NCBI GenBank assembly: GCA_009741485.1
Contig: CM019217.1
Span: 45,811,814-45,875,813 of the forward strand
Direction of reading: 5' to 3'
DNA length: 64,000 nt
From: Malurus cyaneus samueli
Lineage: Eukaryota; Chordata; Aves; Passeriformes; Maluridae
Shown one piece after another: positions 1 to 12,711 of the stretch (its first letter is position 1; each line of letters opens with the position of its first letter). The translations under genes were made by a program, and so were the position numbers. The notes beneath the pieces were generated by a model. The model had not been told where the DNA came from. It worked only from the letters and a program-made list of their open reading frames with translations, and did not search any database.

Positions 1-2355
1 ATATCTTCAAAGAAAGACAAACTTGGACTCTGAAAACGGCGCACAAAGTTGGAGGGACTTGGTTACATCAGCAAGCCTGGTAATTTGAATGTTCAGAGAT
101 CATGCAAATGAACAAAATTTATTATGGCCAGTCGTTTATCGTATTCTGTTACTGAGCAGGAATGGTGTTTTCAGACTTCCAGTAATGGATTTAGGTTCTT
201 TTCACACATAACAAGCAGGTAGTTGCATGCTAAGGATGTGAATCTCTAAACACTGAGGCATTTACTTAGTTCTAAGCATTCACAAAGTCCAGCTGAAACT
301 GATGATCTGTACTTTCAAAGGGGAAGAAGCAGTGTACACAAACAGATGTCAGCTCTCCTGTGAGCAGTGTTGGTGTTACTGTCTCCCACAGTCTTGTAAT
401 TTGGCTGAGAAAAAGGCTGAGGATGGGGGCATGTTCTTCTGCAGCACACCATGAAAGTGGTGCAGGTTCTCCTAAACTTTCTCAATAAAACCTGGCCATC
501 TTCTGAACTGTTTTGTTCTTTTCTGTTAAGTTTGCTTGTTGGCTTGCTTAGTAGTGGGATTTGTTTTTTAAGTAATTTATAAGTTTTATTTATTGTTATG
601 AAATTATACTTTCAAATAACTCTGTGGTCGCAGCATATGGCTCAATCCTGTATCAGTTGTGAGGCCCTAATAGATCTGAATATTTAAAAGCTGAGGTTTT
701 TACTTTTTTAGTTGTTTCTTTCTTTCCCAGAGCGCTTGTGCAATATGCACTTGGAAGAGGATCTGGGTGTGCGTATTTGCAATGTGGACATGACTATAAG
801 AATCATGGAGTAGCATGAAGTATATTTTCACTTTGAAGAAGAGCATATCTGTCAAATTCATAAGTTTTACCTTTATAGCTTTTTTTTTTTCCTCTTTACT
901 GTTTACTGCACTGAAAGATTTACAGCATAAGAACCTATTCTCCTTCATGCTTTGGTAACAAGTATTTTATTGCACATGAATTTCTCTCACCACCCTCCAG
1001 CCTTGTTAATCAGTGCGTTAGGGTGAACTCTTCCTCCTCCTCCTCTTCTCAGCAATGCACCCCAGTGACCTGACCAGCATTTTTTATTTATTTTATGAAT
1101 CCATGCATCACACTGTTCTTTCTGTGGAAGGAAAGGGGCAAAGAGAGCACTGGTACTGATGGCAGCAGGTTGATTTAGCAGGAAAGGACAGGAGTGACTG
1201 ATCAGCACTGTGTTTTTCACTAGCTGCATGTTGCAAGAGGGCTGAATGCTGTTCTCTTTCTGCTTGGCTACTGATGCTTTCACCAGTTCCGCTATCTGCG
1301 GTGGCTCTTAAGTGCCACTCAACTTGGCCAGCATGACATCTTTGGCATGTAATTAATTTTGACTGAAAGCTTTGACAAATAGAAACACTGGATTCTTTTC
1401 CGTGACTCTTCAGAGAGCTCTCATTTTCAAATGTTCTGAGAGCCAGGTGAGTGCCAATTTAATGAAAACACCCAGCAAGGCCAAAAACTTCTCAGATTGA
1501 GAGCACAAAATATCTCTCTAAGCATCCACTAAGACACTTGAAGAAACTCAGCACTCCCTTCTCTGAGTCATTGCACATATCTGTGTGAGGTTTGGAAATG
1601 AGTGTGTGACACCAGTATCTCCTGAGGACTCAGGTCATTCTTCTGTGCACTGACCACAGGGTAGTCCAAGACCAGAGCTCTTACACGCCATTCCTTCAAC
1701 ATTAGTTATGTCAGTAAGTACTCCAGTGACAGTGTCTGGTGGACCGCGAGTGGTGGCAATATGCTTTATAGTTTGAAATTTATTTCTGAAATACAGGCTT
1801 GTAGCTAGATAAGTGTTTTCTGAGAAATCAGGGTTGTTTTGCAAATTGTGTGCTGATTTATGGTGTGATAAGCAGGTGACCAGCTTCACTGACAACTTGA
1901 GCAAGACGAGAGAACAGGGCACCTGATGGAGCTGTTGGTGCCATTCAGCCTGTTGTACACATGTGGCTGGCTGGAAGGGTGCCCTGTTTCTGGAAGATGT
2001 CACTGATGCTCTCTGCAGGCAGAACTGTCCAAGTGCTCTCTAACTAAAGGTCTACGCTGCTGTTAATAAAGGGATTCTCCCCAAGACGAGCATTTGATCT
2101 GAGCCAAGCACATTATGGCATGGCTACTCTTAGTTTGCTCAGTAAATCCATGTTTGCTTTTACATACTGCCAGGGAACTATTGACACAGACCATATTCAC
2201 CGTGGGGCTTTCAGTACAGAAAATACTCTCAAATACATGACAGAGCACTCTTGCTAAATTCCACTGGTCCAGGCCGCAAAACCCATACATCTTCTGTTAA
2301 AATATGGGTTTGATGTGCCAGATACCTCCTGGCATTTGGAAGCCTCCAGTGTACT
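1..2355. other. Non-coding unique sequence, no gene seen
   Basis: I see no gene, RNA gene or recognisable repeat here. Open frames reach at most 122 codons (minus strand, 1635-2003) and have no recognisable domain, so I treat them as chance. The first 200 bases are AT-rich and high-complexity, with a perfect octamer ATGCAAAT at 102-109. That would fit a distal regulatory element, but the sequence alone cannot show it. Confidence 0.6.
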
Positions 2356-2416
2356 ATTTATTATTATTATTATTATAATAATAATAATAATTATAATAAT
2401 AATAATAATATAAATA

Positions 2417-2448
<32 letters not shown>

Positions 2449-2472
2449 TCATCATTATCATCATCATTATAT
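2356..2472. repeat. Compound TTA/TAA/TCA trinucleotide microsatellite
   Basis: The tract begins as (TTA)n, switches to (TAA)n at about 2376, is interrupted by 'ttataataat' and 'ataaataatat' variants, continues as (TAA)n to about 2446, and ends in (ATC)n, giving about 117 bp in all. The TTA arm and the following TAA arm are reverse complements, so the left half could fold into a hairpin. The interruptions suggest an old, partly degenerated array. The array length may be unreliable in an assembly. Confidence 0.95.
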
Positions 2473-5400
2473 TAATTAGTATGAGAGATGGTGAACCCTA
2501 ATTATGCATTGATCACAACAACCCAGAAAGATATCAGTGGAGGGGCACGTTTTACCCTAAAGTGCTATTTGAACTCTTCAGAAAATGTTGAATTATCCCT
2601 ACAGCTATTGCCGATTAGCCTCTTAATGAGGCATCTGCGGCTGCTGGCATGTCCCAGCCATGTCACTGTGATGCTTGAAGGACGATGGAGATTAACTAAA
2701 AGATTGATCATGGTGATTTCTTATGTAGCAGCCAATCAGATCTAATAAGGGGCACTTGGAATTGAAATTTGCTTTGGAAAACATTATTTTGCTATAATAT
2801 AAACAGTTTTTCTAAGACCTACCATGTTTATACTTTTAAAAAGGTACCTATTCGTGCTTCAGCAATATAATCCCTTTACCACACAGGGAGTTTTTATTTG
2901 CAGCCACTATTTCTGCCTGCTTTTTCCATTTGCTTCTGTACAAATACAGAGCAACAGGACTAGGTGTGTGAATTTAGCTGAATAATAGGCAGAAAATCCA
3001 TGCAGATATAAATGCCACATCTGATGCATTAAGGTAAGTAAATCTATAGCCCTGCATGCCTTTATACGGGTGAGATTTATATATGTACATATGTATATGA
3101 CCACATGCAGAAAGGTATGGTTTAGACATATGCACATGGATTATATATTTAAGATTTTTAGTGTGCAAAATCCTTAGCTTATTAAAAAATTAGAAGGAGA
3201 GCATGCACTCCTGGGTTCATTTTTGTGATGCATCAAATATTATTTTGCCATAATTCACAGCAGTGCCCTGAATATTCACTGTAATTTTAGCATTAAACGC
3301 TTTCAACACAAAGCTTATTGCACCTGGGAACAGCGGTGTTTAAATCAAGGCAATCTGTCATTTCCAGAAGAGCTGTTCTGGTGTTGAAATGGAGCCTGGC
3401 TCATGCAGCAGCTGGACTGTCTGATACAGAGCGAGCTGAAGACTGTGCTAGGCATTCCCCAGGCAAGAGAGAGGGTGTGTTCCCTTCAAACACTGCTATG
3501 GATCCCCACTCAGGGGAGAAAGGGCTGATGCATTTGCTTCTTTTAAGGTTTCCACTCTGCCAGGTCCTACTGTTGGGTTAAAGATCCCACTTTGTTCCCA
3601 AATGAATGAGAATGGGCAATCAGAAAGATTTGTTGTGATTTCCCTGGGCTCATGTTGCTATCAGGGGATCTGGTTTATTTGCTGCCTGGCTCCACCTGTC
3701 TGAGCAGCACCCCAGCGGTTTCCTGGAATGGATATTCTCTAACCTCCACTCTGAGAACTTTGGGAGTATTGAGTTGGTGAAAACAGCCAGGTTTTTTGCT
3801 TAGATTATAAATCAGTCTTCTTCCTTTTGGCATGTCTTCTGTCTTACTCTGATATGTGTGATATATTGTGCTAATAGCACATCAACAACTTCATCTCACA
3901 TTAAAATTTCGTGCCTTTTACAGCGTCTGTGTTTCTCTGGCAACAATCAGATGCCATAGGCCTGGCTGGATGCATTGGGGGTGCATGGGGGGGATTCAGC
4001 TGGTGTTGGGCTTTAGAGAGAAACTGAGTGTTTCACCATCTCTGAGTCACTCCTAAAGCTTGAGAGAGTAGTCAAGTGCACTGAGGTTGGACAAAGACAA
4101 CCAAAGGTTTTGTAGGGAGAACATGTCTCATGAGAATCTCATCTGGGACTTGCTCCATCTTGAAGAAAGCAGGATTTCTGTCTTTTACTTCCCTGTCATG
4201 TTCTCAGGGACCAGACGGTTTAGTTTCACCTGGAAGAGTTCAAGGTGCTTTGGGTGCTTAGGCAGCTGGACAGTCCCTGCTGGCTTCTCCTCATGGATGC
4301 TGCTGCAGTGGAGGGAAGGGCAAAAATAACAGGCCCTAGATTTCTCATTGGGAGGGCAGCCCTCGAGGTGTGTGATAGCATAGCTGGACATTTATGGATC
4401 CCTCAGGGAGAGGTTGAACATCAGAGCCTAGTTTGGGTATTTTTGACAGCATTAGTAAACTGTGTGTTTTTTAAGGACCATGATTTTATTGCTATAGACA
4501 GCACTGGCTGGAACTGCAGTCAGATATATATTGTAAGGTGCATCTCAAGTTGCCTTGCTTTTTGTGTGTTTGAGATGGGAATTTCAAAATGGTCTTGAAA
4601 ATCTGAAGTATTTCTGTACTCTCTACTGTAGAAAAACCAAGCAGTCTTTGTTTCATAAAACGCCAAAATGCCTTTTCAAAGAGGATTTTGCGTGGTTTAT
4701 CGTGATTCTGCTCCCTGCTGCTCATGAAAGATTTGCATGATTTCTACACAGTTGTCACTGAATGAGTTTAATTCCAACATTTGTTTTATTCCAACATTCT
4801 AACTTTGTATACTGTGAGGGAAAAAATCCCAGCCTGAAATGTTAATATTTTCATTGGTTGCTCTTGATTGCTGTTTAACCAAAGAACATTTCCTTATTAT
4901 AAAAATCCAAATATGCCTTTCCTAGCTGAGTCATGGTAATGTCATTGCTCTCATCTTCCCTATGCTGACCTTCTTCCATGTATTAAACCAATATTGCACT
5001 TCAAATAGGATTGAAATCCTTTGTCGTAGATCTGTTTGTAGTCAGTCACTGTGGGTGCCCACAGAGCTGGCCTTCTGTCTTTCCTCCTGGACTGAGTGTT
5101 CAGGACCTACACCATGTGTCCTCATCTCAGGAAGTCTCTAGGTTCAGTTTGTTTTAGGAACAATTTCTGGAGGTGGTGATAGAGAAAAGTCAAATGAATT
5201 AAAATGCACACGGCAAGAGGGCTAATGCAGGAAATGCTGTCTCAGCCTTGAAACTTCAGTGGTGACTACAGACAATAATTTGTGTCTTGGGGCTTGCATG
5301 GGGATCTGCATCTTCATCCAGCTGTGGCAGAGTAGGTCTGCAGCATCACCATCCTCGACACTGCTGCTTGAGGAACCGACACTGAGCCAGGTTTGACACT

Positions 5401-8400
5401 GCTGAATGCTCCCCTCAGCTGCTTTGTTGCCTTGTCCTGGTCTGTGCTATCTCTGCCCAGACATCCTCGCTGTGTAGGGAAGAACCATGCAGGCAGAGAG
5501 GCCTGGCCAAACCACTGGGCTGGCTGTGAGGGGTGTGGGAACTGGCTGATCCCTGATTTGGTGTAACTGAGGCCAGCACTGGGAAGGAAAAGGAAGAGCT
5601 AATTTTTCTTCCTCTCTCATGTTCTGTGTACATTGACCAAGACCATACAACGTTCATCGTGTTTCTGTAATTTTGTTTGCCATGCAAGCTCCCAAGCACA
5701 CTGACTCCATCTCTTCTCACAAGTGTTATGGATCAAGTGTTACTAGGGTATCAAGTACTTTTTGGCATTTTCCATTTTCTGAGTGTCAGACAATGAGTGC
5801 AAAGAGATCCTGACGTATTTGTAATTTAGCTGTCTTTTTGTTGCCTCTACCTGTTGTGAAAGGATATTTTGTAAGAAATCCAGAAGACTGAGCTATCAAG
5901 CAGATCCCACTTCCTCTTCAGACAGAGCAGAAGATTTGTGTTTAAACCACCCAGGATTCTGAAAATTCAAGTCTAAATCCCCCACGTTGCTGAATTAACC
6001 TAACTTGATTATTGCCTGTGTGGTACTTTTATCACATTCTTTGCTGTGCTACACAGCCATAGTTATGCTTTATCCATCTGTCCTTTCTCATTGTATCACT
6101 GTCTTGCTGCTTATTTCATTCATAAAGATGAATGAGCAGCTTCCCCAGGCCAGTGTGAAGTCAAGATTTCAGTACCTGGAGGTTGTATAGATGCAAACAG
6201 CTCTGAATCAATTGACTTCATCCCCACCTGCACTTTGAGATTTGTCATTAGTAGCTACAGCTTTGTGTAATAGTGATGGGCTTTTATCCACTACAGATTG
6301 TTACCAGTGCCCTCACAGGAAGCATTTGCTTTTAGAAAGTCATTCTAGGAATATCTCAGTTTGTCTGTCATTGCAGGTTTTATTTCTCTGTGAAATCACC
6401 ACACTCGGGTCACAGCTTTTAATTTCTAAGATATTCACATTTTCGGAGCAGAAAAATAAATAATACTGCTCAGTAACAGTCTGAATTACAAAGGCCTAAA
6501 GCTTTTCAAACCAACTAACTGCTCCTCAGCAGGTGATTGATGTACAGACACGGCCATGTAAAATTAGGGGTTATCCAGTCAAAAACAGTGATCATAAAAG
6601 GGAGCAAACAGGCTGAAACATATCCAAATCTTATTCAAATAATAGCAGGAGCTGCTGCCTTAGTTCACTGAGCACTTAAGCTTGTGGCTAACTGTAAACA
6701 CATGAAATAGTGAATTACAACTGTGGAGCAGAGCCAACATCATGGCTTGTGTTTTACATGTTTGTGTGAGAAGATAGAGCACCTCTGAGAGCTGCACCTC
6801 TGTTGCATCTCCAGGCAGCTCCTCCTCAGCAAAGGGGGTTATATTTAAATTACATTCTTGGTTTTCAACTCTTGGTCCAAAGCTCCCCAGAAAGTGACTT
6901 CGAGAAGAGGAAAAAACACGGTTTATTTCCCAGCAATTTACTTCAGTCTCAGCGGTTTGGTGAAATATTTGGTCTTGGGCAGCAGGGACCTCAATGCCCG
7001 CGAAGTAATATTGTTAGTACCTGTACATCCATTTTAAAAAACTTGTGGCTGTGCCTTCAGATCCCTTAGGGACTCCAGAGCCCAGCCAAAATAAGAGCTG
7101 AGCTCATGTTCGTGGCCTGGGTTTGCCTGCTGCTGCCTGTGTGGAGGTGTTGGCTGAGGCTTCTCCCGTTCCTTCCCGTATCCTTGTGTGAGGAGGTTAA
7201 ACAAAAACACAATAAAACTCTGGGCCAGGCATTTTTCACTGTAGGTCAGAGAGACATTTTATTTATAGTAATTTCTTTATTTGTGTCATAAATCCTTCTT
7301 CCCTTTGTGTTCCTCAAGGAGATTAAAATTAAGGGCATCACCCCTGCCATCAAAACCTAGACCCCTGAGGCCAAGGAATGGTTTCACTGTTTCTGCAGGT
7401 TTCCTTATTCACCTCTTCTTTGATGTCTGATCCTTCTAGAGCATAGACTGTCTTTACTTTTTTAATCTGCACATGCTGCAGCTGTTGTCCGTGGCTACAA
7501 ATAAAGGTACCCTTCTCCTTTACCTGGTATTTACTAGCAGACAATGTGTGCACAGCAAGCAAGGAGAAAGGCAGAATGGACTTCATAATAACAGCAGAAA
7601 GGCAACAACAAGGCATAAAGTTTTAATAAATTTTGCTATTGTTTCTCAGAACATGGCAGAGTCTGATGCACTCCTTACTAAGCCAGCTCTTGGGAGCAGG
7701 CAGGGTTTTGTTTTTGGTTTTTTTTTTTAAGGGATTTGTTTGTTTGTTTCTGTTCATTTTATTTGTTGATTAATTTATGTAGTGATTTAATTTTTTTGTT
7801 AGCAAAGCTGCATACCAATTTGTTTCTTAAAGACTTAGAGCAAGAAGGTAAATAGAAACCAAATTGGATCCTCCTTATTAAAATCTCAAGTAAGTTTTAA
7901 CCAGCTGTAGAATTTTAGGGGTAGAGAGAAGCTTTTTATGTTCACCCTCAGATGTGTTGGACTCCTGGGAATGAGGGACAGCAGGTTCACATAAATAGAA
8001 GGAGATAACATTTACAAATTGCATCATCTCCCTGCATTTATGTTTATGGGATTTTAAGAAATGGGTACAGTTCCTAGAAAAACACTTTCTGCAACTGATA
8101 ACTTAGACTGTCAGATTCTTCTGCATGAATTTGAGTTCCCTTCCTTAACAGCACTCTCATGCCTGAAAGGACAGTGTGGAAAGTAGACAGAGAAAGGGGC
8201 AATGTGCTAAATGTCATGGCTCCCTGTGACTGGCAATTACCCCTGTGTGTTGTCCTCCTTGTGTCGTGCTGGGTGGGTGCAGGGCATGTAGCCCCCCTTT
8301 CTCCCTTCTGGTCACATGTGCTTGTTTCAGGCCACTGATCTTTCAAATCTTGTGCAAGTCAAGGATGTAAGGAGAAAATGCCAGGCCATTGAGCACAGGG

Positions 8401-9130
8401 GCTTTCCAACCCCTTTGTTTCCCTTCACGCCCAAAAGGGTGAGCAGAATTATTTATTATCCCCATTTGTCCTCTGGGACCTACTGAACAATCATCTGTAG
8501 AGGGTCTGTAGTTTCAGATCAGAGCCATGCCATTCCCAGTCCATGTCAGAGTTACAGTGGCTCATCCTGTCTCAAAACAGGCTTTTCTTTTCTCTACTTG
8601 CTTTTCCATTGCTGTTCAGAGAAGGGTTAAGTACAGGGAGGTTTGCCTAGCAGGCTGTATTTGCACTGCTGCTCATGCGTTTTTACACATCCCACAATCC
8701 TTCCCTGTCTCCTGTTCCCAGGTTTGGATAGACCTGTGGGAGAGGGAGCTGTGTCTTGCTTTTTGGTCCCCTGGCCTTGCTTCACCCCTGTTTCCACTGC
8801 AGCATGACCAGGGGTCTTCACTCCCTTGAATGTGGTACGAGAGGCTAGAGACAGGCTCTGTGCTGAGAACAGCAGCAGCAGCACAGGGCCAGTTTGGTCT
8901 CTCATCTCTTTCCCTCCCTTCCCACATCTGTATCTATTTGCCTCCATGTTCCCAGTCTTTTCTAATCCATCTTTCTGTCACACGCACTCTCTCCTGTGAT
9001 ATAGCTGCTGTCTGGATAGCAGTTGTTTTTGTCCAATCCTACAAAGCCAGCCAGCCCAAGTGAAAGGGTTGTTTTTTTCCATAATAACTTTTAGTGACTC
9101 CTGAGTTGTTCTGGCCCCTGAGCTTCCAGA
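2473..9130. other. Non-coding unique sequence, no gene seen
   Basis: No coding region, RNA gene or identifiable transposon was found in this 6.6 kb. Small open frames (up to 117 codons) overlap on opposite strands and look random. Stretches at about 2480-2800, 3190-3330, 4740-5040 and 6460-6740 are AT-rich and of high complexity, as expected of conserved non-coding DNA in a bird gene desert. The only simple sequence is short T-runs near 7720-7800. Confidence 0.55.
6460..6740. promoter_or_regulatory. Candidate conserved non-coding element
   Basis: This is a high-complexity AT-rich block free of simple repeats and of long open frames. It carries short homeodomain- and forkhead-like words such as 'ctaactgtaaacacatg' near 6690. 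The assignment rests only on composition. A multi-species alignment showing strong conservation would support it, and lack of conservation would refute it. Confidence 0.2.
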
Positions 9131-9340
9131 GGGTCTTTTGTGGCCGAGGACGGAGGCTCCTGGGAAGCCTGTCCGTGCTCCCACTCTCATGCTCCAGCTG
9201 CACAAAGAGCCGTGCCCGGATGCGGCGCTGCCCTGGGCAGCAGAGACTGTCGGGGTGTCCCACACGCTCCCCACCCGGCTGCCATTCCCAGGGGCCCGGC
9301 ACGCAGGGATGGCAAGGGCAAAGCCGCTTGGGAACCATCT
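9131..9340. promoter_or_regulatory. Short CpG-rich block (orphan CpG-island candidate)
   Basis: I count about 13 CpG dinucleotides in roughly 200 bases (for example 'gcccggatgcggcgctg' near 9213-9229), with G+C clearly above the AT-rich surroundings. Depending on the start chosen, open frames of 79-171 codons run through it on both strands, as expected when GC-rich DNA lacks stop codons, so they are not evidence of a gene. The block could be a small CpG island, a transcription start for a non-coding RNA, or just a GC-rich patch. Confidence 0.35.
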
Positions 9341-12300
9341 TCTCTTGTTCTGCTGCCATCTGCTTGGGAAGGTGATTGACAGCCAAAGGGTGAAGGGCCA
9401 GGGCTGTGCTAATTGTCTGAGGCCCTTGCTCAAACATGGCTGGAGAAGGAGGGGGTCCCAACAAGCTGGGGAAGAATGGGAACCTTTGTGAGGCCCAACA
9501 TAGTAAATGCCACCTTTGTGAAAATTTAGACTCGCTGAGGTCAGTTTTTAACAACTTGGGATGCTCCAGCCTTTTCCTCTTTCCTTTATCTCTAAAGGCT
9601 CCTCTTCCTCCTTTATTTCTGCTTCATCAACAAGCATTGTTTCAGTCAGGCTTGAATCCCCTTTCAGTGGCTTAGCAAAGAAAAGACATCCCATCCTCCT
9701 AAACAAGACTCTTTTGGGGCCTGCTATTTTTTTCTTTTCCTTCTCCTTGTCTCACATGCTGTGAAGAATGCTTCAGTATTCTCAGAGGAATGGGAGAATT
9801 TGCATATTAATTTAATTGTGTGTGTTCATGCAAAACTACTCAACTCACAGCAAACTAGCCACAGTTATTAAAATTAATTTGCAAAGGAAGGGAGCTATTG
9901 TTTTTCAAGACAAGAGTTGTCAAAGCTTATGTTTTTCCGTGTGCTAAAAACACCTTCCTCGTTGCTTCCTGCCTTTATAGGCACTGGAGCACAGTGGAGA
10001 AACACAACAAAGTTCTTTGGAGAAAGTGGTGTGTAGAGAAAGTTACACGGAGGCAAGAGCTGGGAGAAAATCCCAGTGTTTTTCAGCTGTTCCCAGAGCA
10101 GGATCTCCCCTCTGTCACTCAGACATCGCTGCTGCTTGCTGAGAGAAGCAAAACAGCCACTACAGCCCTTAACAGAAGAGATAAACCCAGCTCAACTCCG
10201 GCAGTGTGTTTCCCCATAAAACTGCTTGCAGTGCTCTTGGATACGTTTCCATCTGCTTTGGGCATGCCTTGCAAAGGAAACCCGTGTAAAGTTTGGGATC
10301 GGTGTGTTTGAAAGCCCAAGCGCTGTCTGTGTTCGTGTTCATACAGGTGAGACAGCGGAACACGTCATGCACAGAAGGAGCTGCCAGCCATGGCTGGAAA
10401 GCCAATTAGAGCAGCATTTTGTGATCTGCAGTAAGAAAATTTTTCAAGACTTCATGGAGTTTTCATTGGAAATACACTGTTAGACAGAAGGAACCTTGCA
10501 TTGTCTCTGTATGCACTGGATTATACACACTCCCTTTTATTTTTGCCTTCCCTTTTTTATGCTTTTTAAGAGGTAAAGTGTACATAGTTTTAAGGTCTGT
10601 CATGATCAGCTAGAAGTCAATGTATGTTGTTATTCAACATGTGCAAGACTAAATCCTAATTGTTTTTCCATGTTTATACTTGTTGACACTTATAATTACA
10701 AATAATACTGTGGACTTGGCTACCAGCACACAGATGAGCACACAAAGCAGCAGAAGGTTTTCTGGAAATTTTGAGAGTTCCATACATAATCCATGGATTT
10801 GACATGACCCATGTCTGGTCTTAAAATGTATTATCAGAACTATCACTGGCCCAATATCCAAAGTAATTTAGCTTCAGACCATGCACAGAAGCATAATATG
10901 TAGCTGTTTTTGCTACATTGCTTTTGCAACATTTGCTCCCGTGTCACTGATAATAAAACTGTCGGAATGACCTTGGGGAGGTAATAACTGCTAATTGATT
11001 TGGATGTAAAGCCTCCATAGTGTTTTTCCCACTGTGTGGTATTTGTTAAGAAAAAAAAAAAACAAAACAAAAATGAAAATTGAAGCTTGCTTCCAATCTC
11101 CTTTAAAAGTCATAGACATAGGGTTTATAGAGATGTCGTATGTTTATTAACTGCACAGATCTCTAGAAACTCCCAGAGGCTTTGAATTTCCTGGTCCTGG
11201 GAGTGGGGCACTCAAAAGCTGCATACACAGAAAATTCTGGTCTCTGTAGTAGTCAGCCTAACAAAAAGCAGGGTGCTGAGCCAGTTTTGATGGAATTTTG
11301 TTCACCAGGATGGGTTAATGAAAACTGTCTTTTCAACCGATCACTTTGGTTTTAGCAAATATCCAGATCCTTTGTATTGTGTCTGTCTTCCTCCTGAGAC
11401 TTAATTTCAGCTGCAAGCTCTGGATGTTTAAAGATAAACCTCCTTAAGTTGTTTGCTGCTCCATACTTTGGAAAATCTATTTACCAATTTACAAATATTA
11501 ACACTGATTTAAAAGAGGGATGAAGGACTGCTGGCTTTGACAGTCAGGGCATGCATGGCTTGTTCCCAGTCTAGTACACATCACGTTTCCGACAGGCTGG
11601 GAAATCTGGTGGATAATCCCAAATGGTGCCAACGCTTAAGGAAGTCTTCTCTCAGCAGTTCTGAACGAGAAGTTTTTTTTTTTTTTTCATGCACCATTTC
11701 ATAGGCAGCAACAGTATAGTTTGTATTGTCTTCAGTAGCAATGTTTTTGGTAGTGAATAAAGTTTTGATCACCTAGGGTGGAAGGACTTGAAGGTTTTTA
11801 GGGGAAAGGATGGGCAGTAGGAGTAGCTGTGATCAGAAGCAACTCTGCTGTGTAACGGGAGCAAACTGAGAGCCCTCGCTGAGAGCAAGACTCAGCATGA
11901 TGCTATTAGTTCTCATCACTTGATTATGAATTATAAGCATCATTCCAACAGCTTAGTGTGCAGACCAGAATTCTTTGGGTTAGCAGGGAAAGCATATTTT
12001 GAGCCACACTGTTCATGCTTGTGGCTGCTTTATGTTTAGATACTGCTGTGCTATTTTGGAATTGCACATTTAAAGAATATTTTTTCAAAGTTGCAAGTTT
12101 AAGTTCTCTTTTCTCATTCCTGTTACTACAGACATTATTTTGTGAGGTTTTTTTCAACGAAGTGTGCTCATCTCTAAAAGAAAATAGGCATGAATATTTT
12201 TAATTGATTTGCAAAAGACAGCGGCTTTTATTAATTGCTTGGGGGATTTCAGTTGAAATTTAGCACGCAAAGAGACACATGACTCTAAGAGCATGTGGAA

Positions 12301-12692
12301 AATTCTATTTCATATGTACTGACCAAATAGGCTTTTAAACCTCTCACATAAAGTGATGCAAAATATAACTCTGTTTCTGATTTCCAGTTTGCTGCATATC
12401 ACACTTGAGAGCCAGAGTTGGGTTAATTAATTTGAATTAACTGCAGGGATACTTTCCTTCGATTTTAGTGGACTGTGGATCATGCTGGTATATAATACAA
12501 ATTGCTGCTTCTTCATTAACCCCTCCACTCTTATCTGATCTCTTCAAGTTACTCACCAGGTGTTCAGGAGAACAAGGATTGAAACCTTGGTCTTGTGTAT
12601 CAGTGACTGTCATTATGAGCAGGTTATCCAGTTGGTTCTTCTGTTGTCCTCCAGCCAAATTAGTGCCTGGGGTGGTTTGTTGTTTTGGTTTG
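9341..12692. other. Non-coding unique sequence, no gene seen
   Basis: No gene is supported. The longest open frame (9898-10311, plus strand, 137 codons) has no recognisable domain and opposing frames lie over part of it. Simple sequence includes an A-run with AC interruptions at 11050-11072 and a T-run at 11673-11688. A short regulatory-looking stretch at 9790-9890 is listed separately. Confidence 0.55.
9790..9890. promoter_or_regulatory. Candidate regulatory element with POU octamer
   Basis: A perfect octamer ATTTGCAT lies at 9798-9805 and runs directly into 'attaatttaattg', a homeodomain-type AT core. A partial octamer, 'catgcaaaac', follows within about 30 bases and 'ttaaaattaatttgc' within 75. 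A POU site next to homeodomain sites is common in developmental enhancers. That is family knowledge, and function here is inferred, not shown. Confidence 0.25.
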
Positions 12693-12711
12693 TTTTTTTT
12701 TTTTTTTTTTN
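12693..12711. repeat. Poly(T) run ending in an assembly N
   Basis: Eighteen T residues are followed by a single N at 12711. Read on the minus strand this is an N directly upstream of an A-run. The N marks an uncertain or closed gap, so the homopolymer length, and possibly extra sequence, is not reliable. A 210-codon minus-strand open frame (12437-13069) reads through this tract as a lysine run and is not trusted for that reason. Confidence 0.9.

Noticed and set aside
8978..9554. Minus-strand open frames of 151 and 171 codons
   Set aside because: They coincide with a GC/CpG-rich patch where stop codons are scarce. Opposite-strand frames are equally open and no domain is visible.
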